Source: Candidatus Phosphoribacter baldrii
Lineage (GTDB): Bacteria > Actinomycetota > Actinomycetes > Actinomycetales > Dermatophilaceae
Length of the DNA stretch: 64,000 bases
Direction: 5' to 3'
NCBI GenBank assembly: GCA_016704565.1
Contig: JADIZV010000001.1
Coordinates: 248,001 to 312,000, forward strand
Position 1 is the first letter of the stretch. The number at the start of each line of letters is the position of its first letter. The position numbers and the translations under genes were made by a program. Below, in pieces: positions 17,178 through 26,217 of this stretch. The notes under the pieces are model-generated. The model worked only from the letters and a program-made list of their open reading frames with translations. It did no database searches and was not told where the DNA came from.

Positions 17178-17674
17178 TCGCCGTCCTCCCGCCAGTCGCC
17201 CGAGCGCCCGCCGGACTTGGCGACGACGCGAACGTCGGTGATCCGGGCGTGCCGGTCGACCGCCTTCACCATGTCGATCAGAGCGAGCGCGGCCACAGCG
17301 ACGGCGGTGAGGGCCTCCATCTCGATGCCCGTCCGGTCGGCGGTCCGGACAGTGGCACGGATCGCGACCCCGTCGTCGTCCACGGTGAGATCGACGCTCG
17401 CGGCGTGGACGGCCACCGGATGCGCCAGCGGGATGAGCTCGGGAGTGCGTTTGACTGCCTGCAGCCCAGCGATCCGGGCGACGGCCAACGCATCCCCCTT
17501 GGGGACCGTCCCGTCGCGTAACGCCGCGACCGCGGCTGCGGACAACGCAACCCGGCCCGCGGCGGAGGCTTCCCGGGCGGTGACCGGCTTGGCGCTCACG
17601 TCGACCATGTGCGCGCTGCCATCGGCGCGCACATGGGTGAGCCCGGACGCTGCCTCGGAGTCCGGGTCGGTCAT
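17174..17674 (-). CDS. moaC: Cyclic pyranopterin monophosphate synthase MoaC
   Basis: MoaC converts the MoaA product into cyclic pyranopterin monophosphate, the first stable intermediate of molybdenum cofactor. The 166-residue length is normal. Motifs are LTHVRADGSAHMVDVSAKPVT at the N-terminus, KGDALAVARIAGLQAVKRTPELIPLAHP in the centre, and TGIEMEALTAVAVAALALIDMVKAVD with the catalytic Asp/Lys region near the end. The ATG at 17674 overlaps the moeA stop as ATGA. A longer frame reads upstream but only antisense-like arginine-rich sequence lies there. Confidence 0.93.
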   Translation of the reverse strand: MTDPDSEAASGLTHVRADGSAHMVDVSAKPVTAREASAAGRVALSAAAVAALRDGTVPKGDALAVARIAGLQAVKRTPELIPLAHPVAVHAASVDLTVDDDGVAIRATVRTADRTGIEMEALTAVAVAALALIDMVKAVDRHARITDVRVVAKSGGRSGDWREDGE

Positions 17675-18888
17675 AGGAGGATGCTGTCGACCTCGTCGCC
17701 CGGCTGCAAGTGGGTCACCTCGGCGGGCACGAGCAATAAGGCGTCGGCGGCGGCGAGGTCGGCGACGAAATGCGACCCCTGGCCAGCCACCGGCGTCGCC
17801 ACCCACCCACCGTCCGGGGTGCGGTCGACAGTGGCGCGGGCGATTTGCAGGCGGCCCGCGGGCGAGCGCAGCGGCGCAGCGAGCCGCATCCGGGTCGTCG
17901 GGGCGACCGCCGGCTCCAGGCCCATGAGCCGACGCAGCAGCGGCCGGACAAACACCTCGAACGACACGAACGCCGACACCGGGTTGCCGGGAAGCCCGAA
18001 GAACGGCACCCCCCGCTCCCCCAGCCGACCGAAGCCCTGCGGCTTGCCCGGCTGCATCGCGACCGTGACGAAGCCGACCTCTCCGCGCTCGCGCAGCACC
18101 GCCTTGACGACGTCGTGCACCCCCATGCTCACCCCGCCGGAGGTGATGACGACGTCGACGTCGGCGGCCAGCCGGTCGAGCAGGTCGCGCACGTCGTCGG
18201 CGTGGTCGCCGATGCTCCCCCGGTATGCCGTGTGCCCACCTGCCGCGTCGACCGCGGCAGCGAGCAGGTGGCTGTTGGAGTCGTGGATCTGCCCAGGTGC
18301 CAACGGGTTTCCCGGCGCGACGAGCTCTGCGCCGGTCGACACGACGGCTACCTTCGGGCGAGGTCGGACAGCCACCTCGGCATGACCCGCCGCAGCCAGC
18401 AGACCGACATGTCGTGCCGTGAGGACCGTTCCGGCGGCCACGACCGGTCCACCCTCGGGCAGATCCTCGCCGCGACGTCGGATGGACGTCCCCAGGGACG
18501 TCGCGACGAGGACCGAGACGAACGGCATACCGGCGTCGGTGTCCTCCACCTTGACGATGGTGTCGGCGCCGGCGGGAACCATCGCCCCGGTCATGATGCG
18601 GGCGGCCTCGCCCGGACCGACCGGACGACTCGGGGCGTCGCCAGCGGCGATATCGGCGATCACTGGCAGGCGGACCGGGGCTTGGGCTGTGGCGGCCGCG
18701 ATGTCGGCCGCGCGGACGGCATACCCGTCCATGGCGGAGTTGTCGAAACCGGGAAGGTCCACGCGCGACGCGACGTCCATCGCGGCGACCAGCCCCGCGG
18801 CCTCCCCCAGCGGCACGACGACCGGTGGCAGCGGGCGAGCGGCGGCAAGCACCTGAGCCAGGTGCTCGGCGACGGTCCGGTCAGCCAC
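17671..18888 (-). CDS. moeA: Molybdopterin molybdenumtransferase MoeA (gephyrin-like)
   Basis: A 405-residue MoeA protein, which inserts molybdate into adenylylated molybdopterin. Landmarks are VDLPGFDNSAMDGYAV near the N-terminus, ARIMTGAMVPAGADTIVKVE, VAVVSTGAELV, DVVITSGGVSMGVHDVVK and FFGLPGNPVSAFVSFEVFV, then a C-terminal beta domain (MoeA-C). GTG 18888 starts within the end of the pyrophosphorylase gene (8-bp overlap). In Corynebacterium a MoeA paralogue in this gene neighbourhood (Glp) works in cell division with a membrane receptor, GlpR. Because mog and moaC sit in the same operon here, a genuine cofactor role is at least as likely; it could do both. Confidence 0.93.
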   Translation of the reverse strand: MADRTVAEHLAQVLAAARPLPPVVVPLGEAAGLVAAMDVASRVDLPGFDNSAMDGYAVRAADIAAATAQAPVRLPVIADIAAGDAPSRPVGPGEAARIMTGAMVPAGADTIVKVEDTDAGMPFVSVLVATSLGTSIRRRGEDLPEGGPVVAAGTVLTARHVGLLAAAGHAEVAVRPRPKVAVVSTGAELVAPGNPLAPGQIHDSNSHLLAAAVDAAGGHTAYRGSIGDHADDVRDLLDRLAADVDVVITSGGVSMGVHDVVKAVLRERGEVGFVTVAMQPGKPQGFGRLGERGVPFFGLPGNPVSAFVSFEVFVRPLLRRLMGLEPAVAPTTRMRLAAPLRSPAGRLQIARATVDRTPDGGWVATPVAGQGSHFVADLAAADALLLVPAEVTHLQPGDEVDSILL

Positions 18889-20284
18889 CGGACCCGCTCG
18901 GGTATGCCGCCTGCCCACCGAGCACTGCGCCGTCCGGAACGAGCGCCGGACCCTCAACGACGACATCGCCCCGGCAGGTGACGTCTGCCCCGAACGTGAC
19001 GTCGCCGCGAACCCGCAGCGACGTGCATTCCCGCAACGACGGCACCCCGGCGGCGAAGCGCCGCTCGAAGTCGGGCATGAAGGCAAAGTCGGGACCGAGG
19101 TCGATGAGCGGGTCGGGCCGCTCGCTCGTCGCGGCGATCCGCCAGTCGGCCTCGAACCGGAACAGGTCGGAGCGCACGAGGGTCAGCTCGTTGGTCGTCT
19201 TGACCGGACGGAACCGGCTGCGCGGCACGTGCATGGCCCGCGACCCATCGATCGCCTCGATGGCCGTCCCCATCGCGCATTCGATCTGGATGACCTTCGC
19301 CGAGGTCTTGTCGGTCGGGTCGACGGTCTTGCGGTTGACGATGATCGGCAGGCCCAGGACACCGTCGCGTTCATCGAGCATCCGGGCGACCACGTCGAGG
19401 TCGACCCAGAGGTTGTTCGCGTGGAAGGTCGCGTGCCGGGTCTCGTCGGCGAAGAAGTGCTCCTCGCCAGGGACCACCATCGCGTTGTCGCGCAGCACGA
19501 TCCGGCCGTCGCTGATCCGTCGGGCCAGGTGGCCACCCTTGCGGTCGTTGACGGTGCGCGTGCAGACCTCGGCGAGATAGGGCACCTGCTCGCGCAGCAA
19601 CCACGCCGCGATGTCGGGGTCGCACGTCGCCCCGAGGTTGTCGGCGTTGGACAGGAACGCATAGCGAATCCCCATGTCCCGCAACGAATCCAGCAAACCT
19701 GTGCGAGCTAGGGAGAGATAGACGTCGCCATGTCCGGGCGGGCACCACTCCAGCTCGGGGTCAGCCGGCCAGTCGACGGGCGCGAGGGTGTCGGCCCGCA
19801 GCTTGGGCTCGGCACCCTGCAGGAACCCCAGGGGCAGCCCACGCACCGGCAGATCCGGGTATGCCGCGAGGATCGCCTCGGTCTCCGTGTCGGTGCGGAA
19901 CGAGTTCATGAAGATGACCGGGAGGGGGGCGGCATACCGCTCGCGCAGCGCGAGCACTTGGCGGGCGATGACATCGAGGAAGGTGAGTCCGTCGCGGACC
20001 GACAGGGCCGACTTGGGTCCGGCCAACCCCATGCTCGTGCCCAGTCCACCATTGAGCTTGATGACGGCCACCTGACGCAGTGCTGCGGCTCGATCTGCTT
20101 CACTCGCTTCGACCGCGTCCAGTCGCGGCAGGTCGACCAGTGGCTCGATCGAGGCTTCGGGGATCGTCCCGAGCGCCCCGGACTCAAGCTGGTGGTAGTA
20201 GTCGGTGAAGACCGCGACCGACCGATCGTCGGCACCCCGCCCTTGCAGCCGCCGGACCGCCTCCGCCAAGCCGTCGACGCTCAC
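18881..20284 (-). CDS. UTP-glucose-1-phosphate uridylyltransferase, eukaryotic (UDPGP) type
   Basis: Makes UDP-glucose from UTP and glucose-1-phosphate for cell-envelope sugars and glycogen. The 467-residue protein is of the UDPGP family found in eukaryotes and some Actinobacteria, not the short bacterial GalU type. The nucleotide loop is VIKLNGGLGTSMGLAGPKS, then FMNSFRTDTETE, FLQGAEPKL, WCPPGHGDVYLSL, FLSNADNLGATCD and NRKGGHLARR-type strings (here NDRKGGHLARRISDG). A C-terminal beta-helix-like tail (VRGDVTFGADVTCRGDVVVEG) follows. GTG 20284 is preferred over 20302 because GGGAGG lies eight bases before it. It sits at the galU position of the conserved moeA-rimJ cluster. Confidence 0.92.
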   Translation of the reverse strand: MSVDGLAEAVRRLQGRGADDRSVAVFTDYYHQLESGALGTIPEASIEPLVDLPRLDAVEASEADRAAALRQVAVIKLNGGLGTSMGLAGPKSALSVRDGLTFLDVIARQVLALRERYAAPLPVIFMNSFRTDTETEAILAAYPDLPVRGLPLGFLQGAEPKLRADTLAPVDWPADPELEWCPPGHGDVYLSLARTGLLDSLRDMGIRYAFLSNADNLGATCDPDIAAWLLREQVPYLAEVCTRTVNDRKGGHLARRISDGRIVLRDNAMVVPGEEHFFADETRHATFHANNLWVDLDVVARMLDERDGVLGLPIIVNRKTVDPTDKTSAKVIQIECAMGTAIEAIDGSRAMHVPRSRFRPVKTTNELTLVRSDLFRFEADWRIAATSERPDPLIDLGPDFAFMPDFERRFAAGVPSLRECTSLRVRGDVTFGADVTCRGDVVVEGPALVPDGAVLGGQAAYPSGSGG

Positions 20285-20393
20285 GTCGTCGTCCTCCCAC
20301 ACCCGTCCCGCCTGCTCACCGGGTCAGCCTAACGGCCGGGTGGGTCGGGCCGATCCGCGATCCTCCCCGCCGGCCGGGCGGCCCCTGGACGCG

Positions 20394-23093
20394 TCAGCCG
20401 ACTGGGGTCAAGATGAGCTCGTCACGTCGAGCCGCGGTCAAGGCCGCGTCGGTGAACGGCCACGGGAAGGTTCCGCCACTGGACCAGGCGTCGATTTGGT
20501 CGGCGTAGTGCGGATGGTAGGGATGCCCGCTCTGACCGGTCTGGTTGACCCACGTCGACGAATCGAGGTTGGCCAGGTCGACGACCATCCGCATTGACGG
20601 CGCCCAGTTGACGACAAACCCGGACGAAGCGTTCCACCCGTTGGCGTTGACAACGGCGGACCCACCCGGCAACGGGAACGGCCCGCGGTTGACCATCGCC
20701 CGGATCGGCCCGGGCACCGGGTCAGCCCCGAGGACCCGATGCGTCAAGGTGAGGGTGTGGACCTTGCCCCAAGACCAGCCCTGGACGTCCGACCCGAGCG
20801 ACTTGGTCAGGGCCAGGCGCGCCTGGACCAGGGACTGGCGCAGGATCTCGTCGCGGCTCTCGACGATCGCGGGGGTGCGCTTGTCGTCCCACCACGGGTT
20901 GGTCGGGTCACGCAACAACGCGGTCACCACCAGCCGCCACCGCGACCCCCCATCGGCGCGTAGGTCCGGAGGAAGCTGATCGTCGAACGCTGCGGCAAGC
21001 ACCTTGGTCCACACCGCGTAGAAGTAGGCCGCGGCGGCGGACGCCTCGGACCCATCGGCCGGGGTGGTGTAGTCCCAGGACTTCAGCAGGGCCTGGGCGC
21101 TGCCCGTGAACGGATCGTCGCTGAGGTCGACCGCCACCAACGAGGGAACGAGCACCTGCGCGAAACCGTCCGTGACATCGGCCTGGATCGCCGCCATGTC
21201 GGCCACGGTCACACTGCCGGGCGTGGCCCCCGTGAGCCGGTCGCGGATGCGCTGGCTGCGCCACCCGGCATCCCACTCGGTCGTCAGGAACGGTGTGCTG
21301 GACGCTGTCACCTGCTGGTTGGCCGCGACGAGGAATCCTTCCGCCGGGTTGAGCACCCACGGCAGGTCCTCGAACGGCACCCAGCCTTCCCAATCCCATT
21401 GGGAGTTCCAGCCCGGTGACGGAAGGAAGCCCGGCGGCAGACCCGAGGTCGCCGACCGACGCACCGGGATGAGTCCCGGCGCCTGGTAGCCGATGTTGCC
21501 GGACGTATCGGCATACACAAGGTTCTGCGACGGCACGGCAAAGAGCTTCGCCGCGGCCCGGAACGCCGTGAAGTCTGTCGCCGTGTCGAGGGCGAAGATG
21601 GCGTCGGCGCTCGTCGAGGGGACCAGGCCGGTCCAGGCGAGGGACACGGCATACGTCTCGATCGCGGTGCTGGCCCCAGGCAGCGGCGACTTGCCCACTT
21701 CAGCCGCCGCCGGGAACACGTCGCTGACGATCGGTCCGTGACTGGTGCGCCGGACGGTGAGCGGCACGTCGGCGCCGCCACGGACCTTGATCGTCTCGCT
21801 GGTCACCTGCAGCGGGAACTGGCGCCCGTCCCGCTGGTATGCCGTGTCCGTCACCCTCTCGAGGTAGAAGTCGGTGACGTCGGGGCCGAGGTTGGTGAAG
21901 CCCCAGGCGATGGAGGCGTTGTGCCCGATGACGACCCCGGGCACTCCGGCTAGGGCGAATCCACTGACCGCGAAAGGGCATTCGGGCGTCACGGTCCGGC
22001 AGCGCAGGCCGACCTGGCTCCAGATGCCGGGGATCGAGACCCCGAGGTGCGGGTCGTTGGCGAGCAGCGGTTTCCCGCTCTTGGTCAGGCTCGGTCCGAC
22101 GACCCAGGAGTTGGAGCCGACACCCTCACCGCGGCCGACCATCGGGACGACCGACTCGAGCAACGCCGACGCGGAGGTGAGCACTGCGGTGACCTCGGGA
22201 TCGGCTAGTTCGGGCAGGGTGGCGAGCGCTGCCGTGGTCGTCGGCGAGGTCACAGCCGTGGTCGTCGCCGTGGTCCTGGCGACACTGGCGGACGGGGCCG
22301 ACCGGGCTGGCGGCGCGGAGGCGGTCGAGGCGGCCGTGAGGGCTGCGGGGACGAGCGTCCTCGACGTGCTCCGCGTCGGTGACCACTGCTCGGCCGAGAG
22401 GATCGGCACATGGTCGGTGGTCGGATAGGGCGGGTAGAGCGCGTCGACGAGCGCAGCGCCCAAGGTGCCGGTCAACCGGCCGCGGGCCAGCTCGTCGTTG
22501 AAGTTGCCGCGCAGGTCATACGCCATCGCCTTGAGCCAGACGAGCGAGTCGACCGCCGACCACTTCTCGACCCGATAGTCGGGCAGTTGGGTGGCCAGGA
22601 CCTGGTATTCGACGGAAAGGTTGGCCGGCTCGCCGGCCCTGGTGAGATAGTCGTTCACGCCGTCGGCATACGCACCGAGATAGAGCCGGGTAGCCGGGGC
22701 GAGGGTGGGCAGTTCCTCTTCGGCGACCTTGCGCCAGCCCATCGTCCGGATCGCCTTGTCGGCATTGACCCCCGCCGCGCCGACGAGCTCGGCCAAGCGG
22801 CCTGAGGCGATGTGTCGACGCAGGTCCATCTCGAAGAAGCGGTCCTGTGCCGAGACGAACCCCTGCGCCCGGAACAGGTCCGTGGGGTTGTCCGCCGTGA
22901 TCGTCGGTATGCCGCGCTCGTCCCGAGCAACGGACACCGAGCCGCCGAGCCCCTCCAGGGCTATCGTCCCGGTTGTCTGCGGCCAGGCCTTGCGCACGGC
23001 GGATGTCGCCAGACCCCCGACCGTCGCCAACGCCACGATGAGGAGGGCCCCGATCCAGATCCCGGCCCGACGGAACACCTTGGCACGCGTCAC
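20394..23093 (-). CDS. Penicillin acylase family (Ntn-hydrolase) protein
   Basis: An 899-residue exported N-terminal nucleophile hydrolase of the penicillin/acyl-homoserine-lactone acylase family. Residues 11-30 form a signal anchor. The alpha-subunit region has VARDERGIPTITADNPTDL and QDRFFEMDLRRHIASGRLAEL. An Ala/Ser/Thr-rich spacer (about 241-290) precedes the autoprocessing site; the beta subunit should start at Ser327 in GSNSWVVGPS. NDPHLGVSIPGIWSQ and GHNASIAWGFTNLGPDVTD follow, with the expected oxyanion Asn. The substrate is an amide (beta-lactam side chain, acyl-homoserine lactone or lipopeptide) and is not predictable. It stands alone, divergent from the antiporter gene 38 bp away. 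Confidence 0.93.
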   Translation of the reverse strand: MTRAKVFRRAGIWIGALLIVALATVGGLATSAVRKAWPQTTGTIALEGLGGSVSVARDERGIPTITADNPTDLFRAQGFVSAQDRFFEMDLRRHIASGRLAELVGAAGVNADKAIRTMGWRKVAEEELPTLAPATRLYLGAYADGVNDYLTRAGEPANLSVEYQVLATQLPDYRVEKWSAVDSLVWLKAMAYDLRGNFNDELARGRLTGTLGAALVDALYPPYPTTDHVPILSAEQWSPTRSTSRTLVPAALTAASTASAPPARSAPSASVARTTATTTAVTSPTTTAALATLPELADPEVTAVLTSASALLESVVPMVGRGEGVGSNSWVVGPSLTKSGKPLLANDPHLGVSIPGIWSQVGLRCRTVTPECPFAVSGFALAGVPGVVIGHNASIAWGFTNLGPDVTDFYLERVTDTAYQRDGRQFPLQVTSETIKVRGGADVPLTVRRTSHGPIVSDVFPAAAEVGKSPLPGASTAIETYAVSLAWTGLVPSTSADAIFALDTATDFTAFRAAAKLFAVPSQNLVYADTSGNIGYQAPGLIPVRRSATSGLPPGFLPSPGWNSQWDWEGWVPFEDLPWVLNPAEGFLVAANQQVTASSTPFLTTEWDAGWRSQRIRDRLTGATPGSVTVADMAAIQADVTDGFAQVLVPSLVAVDLSDDPFTGSAQALLKSWDYTTPADGSEASAAAAYFYAVWTKVLAAAFDDQLPPDLRADGGSRWRLVVTALLRDPTNPWWDDKRTPAIVESRDEILRQSLVQARLALTKSLGSDVQGWSWGKVHTLTLTHRVLGADPVPGPIRAMVNRGPFPLPGGSAVVNANGWNASSGFVVNWAPSMRMVVDLANLDSSTWVNQTGQSGHPYHPHYADQIDAWSSGGTFPWPFTDAALTAARRDELILTPVG

Positions 23094-23130
23094 CCTGCGA
23101 GACTAAGCCACGCCCACCGGAAGGAACTGG

Positions 23131-24729
23131 ATGCCGCCCCGAGCCGAGCTCAGCAGTGGGTTCACGCCGGGCTTCGGGCTGCCTGGACTGGCGACGGCAT
23201 ACGGGCTTGACGACCTCACCTGGACGCTGCTCATCGGCGCCGCTGTGCTGCTGCTGGCGTTGGTCGCGGTGCGCATCTCGGCCCGGTCTGGGCTGCCGAC
23301 GATGCTGCTCTATCTAGCGATCGGCTTCGCTCTCGGCGAGGACGGGTTGGGCCTGAGCTTCCATGACGCCCAGCTCACTCAGGTGCTGGGCTATTCGGCG
23401 CTGGTGCTCATCCTCGCTGAGGGCGGGTTGACGACCTCCTGGCCGGGGATCCGCCGGTCAGTGGCGCCTGCGGCGGTGTTGTCGACCGTCGGGGTGGTTG
23501 TGTCGGTTGGTGTCGTCGCGGCCGCTGGGCGCTATGTGCTCGACCTGTCGTGGCCCGTGGCGCTGCTCGTGGCGGCGATCCTGTCCTCGACCGACGCCGC
23601 CGCGGTGTTTTCGGTGTTGCGTCACGTGCCCCTGCCGCGCCGCCTGGCCGGGCTGCTGGAGGCCGAGTCGGGGTTCAACGACGCGCCGGTTGTCATCCTG
23701 GTCACGGCGTTGTCCCTGCGTCTGTCCGACCTCGACGACTCGACGTGGTGGGTGCTGCTCGTCCTCGCCGTCGTCGAGCTCGCCGGTGGGGCGCTGATCG
23801 GGTTGGCCACCGGGTGGCTGGGTGGCCGCGTCGTCCGACGGCTCGCGGGGGGTGCCTCTGGCCTGTTCGCCATCGGGGTGCTCGCCGTCGTCGTCCTCGC
23901 GTATGCCGCAGCCGCCAGCGTGCACGCGTCCGGCTTCATCGCGGCATACCTGGCGGCGTTGGTGCTGGGGAACACGGGACTGCCGCACCGGCCCGCCGTG
24001 CACGGGTTCGCGGAGGCCCTCGGGACACTGGCGCAGATCGGGTTGTTCGTGCTGCTCGGGCTGTTGGCCAGCCCGTCGAGGCTGCCTGGGCAGATCGTCC
24101 CGGCAGTGGTCATCGGGTTGGTGCTCCTGCTGGTCGGGCGGCCGCTGTCAGTGCTGGTGTCGTTGACCCCGTTCCGGGTCGGGTGGCGCGACCAGGTGTT
24201 CCTGTCGTGGGCGGGGCTGCGGGGTGCCGTGCCGGTCGTCCTGGCGACCGTGCCGCTCACGGTGGGGGCGATGGGGACGCAGTGGATCTTCGATCTGGTC
24301 GTCGTGCTTGTCGTGGTCTACACGCTGGTCCAGGCGCCGACCCTGGCCTGGATGGCCCAGCGGTTGAGGGTCGCCGAGTCGGTGCATCGGACCTCGATCG
24401 AGGTCGAGACGACCCCTTTGGAGGAGCTCAACGCCGATCTGGTCAGCGTGAGCATCGGCCCGCAGTCGCACCTGCACGGGGTCGAGGTGTTCGAGCTGCG
24501 GCTGCCCCCTGGTGCCGCGGTCACCCTGGTCGTGCGGGGGTCAGAGACGATCGTGCCGGTCTCGACGACGCGGCTGCGGCACGGTGACCAGTTGCTCGTC
24601 GTCACCACCGCGGCGGTGCGTGACCAGGTCGAGAAGCGGCTGGTCATGGTGAGCCGCCACGGTCGGCTGGCCGGGTGGGTCTCCCGGGCCGAGCGAGGGA
24701 ATTCGGGACCTCGGCGACCCGTTCCGTAG
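23131..24729 (+). CDS. K+(Na+)/H+ antiporter, CPA1/NhaP2 type with TrkA-C domain
   Basis: A 532-residue cation:proton antiporter. About twelve membrane helices fill residues 30-400, with AILSSTDAAAVFSVLRHV and LEAESGFNDAPVVILVTAL carrying the ion-binding Asp/Asn-Asp motifs of NhaP/CvrA proteins. The C-terminal cytoplasmic part (from about 420) is a TrkA-C/RCK-C domain: GPQSHLHGVEVFELRLPPGAAVTLVVRG then HGDQLLVVTT, as in K+/H+ antiporters regulated by ligand binding. The ATG is preceded by GGAAGGAA. It probably exports potassium or sodium for pH and osmotic balance. Confidence 0.92.
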   Translation: MPPRAELSSGFTPGFGLPGLATAYGLDDLTWTLLIGAAVLLLALVAVRISARSGLPTMLLYLAIGFALGEDGLGLSFHDAQLTQVLGYSALVLILAEGGLTTSWPGIRRSVAPAAVLSTVGVVVSVGVVAAAGRYVLDLSWPVALLVAAILSSTDAAAVFSVLRHVPLPRRLAGLLEAESGFNDAPVVILVTALSLRLSDLDDSTWWVLLVLAVVELAGGALIGLATGWLGGRVVRRLAGGASGLFAIGVLAVVVLAYAAAASVHASGFIAAYLAALVLGNTGLPHRPAVHGFAEALGTLAQIGLFVLLGLLASPSRLPGQIVPAVVIGLVLLLVGRPLSVLVSLTPFRVGWRDQVFLSWAGLRGAVPVVLATVPLTVGAMGTQWIFDLVVVLVVVYTLVQAPTLAWMAQRLRVAESVHRTSIEVETTPLEELNADLVSVSIGPQSHLHGVEVFELRLPPGAAVTLVVRGSETIVPVSTTRLRHGDQLLVVTTAAVRDQVEKRLVMVSRHGRLAGWVSRAERGNSGPRRPVP

Positions 24730-24730
24730 A

Positions 24731-24784
24731 CTGACCCACCGCAGCCGACTGACCCACCGCTGCAGACTGACCCACCGCAGCCGA
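24731..24784. repeat. Three 18-bp tandem repeats
   Basis: Units CTGACCCACCGCAGCCGA, CTGACCCACCGCTGCAGA and CTGACCCACCGCAGCCGA lie head to tail directly after the antiporter stop and before fmdB. There is no gene over them. Confidence 0.85.
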
Positions 24785-24842
24785 CCTATCGCCGCCGCTC
24801 CGCGTCGGCCCCCGCCCCGCTGACGAACGACCGAGGACCGCC

Positions 24843-25250
24843 GTGCCCACCTACGCCTACGCCTGCACCGCTTGTGACCACTCCTTCGACGCGGTCCAGT
24901 CCTTCAGCGACGACCCGTTGTCGGTGTGCCCGGAATGCGACGGCCGGCTGCGCAAGGTCTATGGCTCGATCGGGGTGACCTTCAAGGGGTCGGGGTTCTA
25001 TCGGACCGACTCACGGTCCTCCTCGTCGAAGTCCTCGACGGTGCCGGCCAACGCCGGGTCGTCAGGGTCGGCGGGGTCATCCGGTTCGTCAGGCTCATCG
25101 GACTCGTCGGGTTCGGGGTCAGGGTCGGCTGGGTCAGGGTCGGGGTCGGCTGGTTCGTCGTCCAGCGCTGGCTCCGGCTCGTCGTCAGCCACGTCGTCCG
25201 GGTCGTCGTCATCATCCGGGTCGTCGGGCGCGTCCAGCAGTTCTGGCTGA
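24843..25250 (+). CDS. FmdB family zinc-ribbon protein
   Basis: The first 60 residues are a typical FmdB/CxxC-CxxC regulatory zinc ribbon: MPTYAYACTACDHSFDAVQS, then VCPECDGRLRKVYGSIGVTFKGSGFYRTDSR. The two CxxC pairs would bind one zinc ion. The remaining residues are an unusually long Ser/Gly low-complexity tail encoded by GTCGTCAGG-like repeats. GTG 24843 is the start. Many Actinobacteria carry this gene near mscL and a SAF-domain protein, the same neighbours as here. Members have been proposed as transcription regulators, but the function is unproven. Confidence 0.9.
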   Translation: MPTYAYACTACDHSFDAVQSFSDDPLSVCPECDGRLRKVYGSIGVTFKGSGFYRTDSRSSSSKSSTVPANAGSSGSAGSSGSSGSSDSSGSGSGSAGSGSGSAGSSSSAGSGSSSATSSGSSSSSGSSGASSSSG

Positions 25251-25386
25251 CGCACGGTTCCCTCTTCAGTGATCGGCTGAGCGCGCGGCGGATCCCTCGT
25301 CCACATCCCCCTGGCCGGTTGTCCCATCGTCCACAGGCACCCAGGGTGACGGGGCGGCGGCATACGGGAGGTTCTAACCTTCGGAC

Positions 25387-26217
25387 ATGACGAGCGGCGT
25401 GCAGGCACAGATCGGGGTCATCGGCGGCTCCGGGTTCTACAGCTTCCTCACCGGCGCCACCCGGGTGCCGATGACGACGCCGTTCGGCGACCCGAGCGAC
25501 GACGTCGTCGTCGGAGAGCTCGACGGTCGCCCGGTCGCGTTCCTCGCTCGGCATGGACACGACCATCGGTTCCCGCCGCACCGGGTCAACTACCGGGCCA
25601 ACCTGTGGGCACTGCGGGCGCTCGGGGTCCGCCAGGTGCTCGGGCCGTGCGCCGTCGGCGGGCTGAAACCTCACCTGGGGCCGGGCACCGTCGTCGTCCC
25701 CGACCAGGTCGTCGACCGCACCTGGGGCCGGGCGCACACGATGTACGACGAGGTCGGGGCGGTCGTCCACGTGAGCTTCGCCGACCCCTACTGCCCGACC
25801 GGGCGAGCCGCAGCCGCAGCGGCGTTGACCGCGACCGAGATTCCACACCAACTGGGCGGGACCCTCGTCGTGGTCAACGGACCCCGGTTCTCGTCCCGGG
25901 CCGAGTCGGTGTGGCATCAGGCCCAGGGCTGGGACATTGTCGGGATGACCGCCATGCCGGAGGCGGCGATCGCTCGCGAGTTGGCGATGTGTTTCACGAC
26001 GATCGCGTTGGTGACCGATCTCGATGCCGGGGTGGAACACGGTGACGGCGTGACCCACGACGAGGTGCTCGCTGCCTTCGCCGAGAACATGCCGCGGTTC
26101 AAGGCGCTCATCGGGGATGTCGTGGGGCGACTGCCCGAGTCGGAGCCCGACGACACGGCTGACTGTGCGTGCCGACGGGCGTTGGACGGGCTCACCCTGC
26201 CATTCCCGTTGCCGTGA
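25387..26217 (+). CDS. mtnP: S-methyl-5'-thioadenosine phosphorylase
   Basis: Phosphorolyses methylthioadenosine to adenine and methylthioribose-1-phosphate for methionine and purine salvage. The 276-residue PNP/MTAP-family protein shows IGVIGGSGFY (phosphate loop), FLARHGHDHRFPPHRVNYRANLWAL, the GPCAVGGLKPHLGPGTVVVPDQ strand, VVNGPRFSSRAES, and DIVGMTAMPEAAIARELAMCF with the Met/Thr of the nucleoside pocket. The acceptor Asp in VTDLDAG favours 6-aminopurine (MTA) over guanosine-type substrates. A GTGA overlap joins it to the SAF-domain gene. Confidence 0.92.
   Translation: MTSGVQAQIGVIGGSGFYSFLTGATRVPMTTPFGDPSDDVVVGELDGRPVAFLARHGHDHRFPPHRVNYRANLWALRALGVRQVLGPCAVGGLKPHLGPGTVVVPDQVVDRTWGRAHTMYDEVGAVVHVSFADPYCPTGRAAAAAALTATEIPHQLGGTLVVVNGPRFSSRAESVWHQAQGWDIVGMTAMPEAAIARELAMCFTTIALVTDLDAGVEHGDGVTHDEVLAAFAENMPRFKALIGDVVGRLPESEPDDTADCACRRALDGLTLPFPLP

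Noticed and set aside
24731..24784. Short tandem repeats as a CRISPR array
   Set aside because: The 18-bp units are contiguous with no spacers and no cas genes are present.
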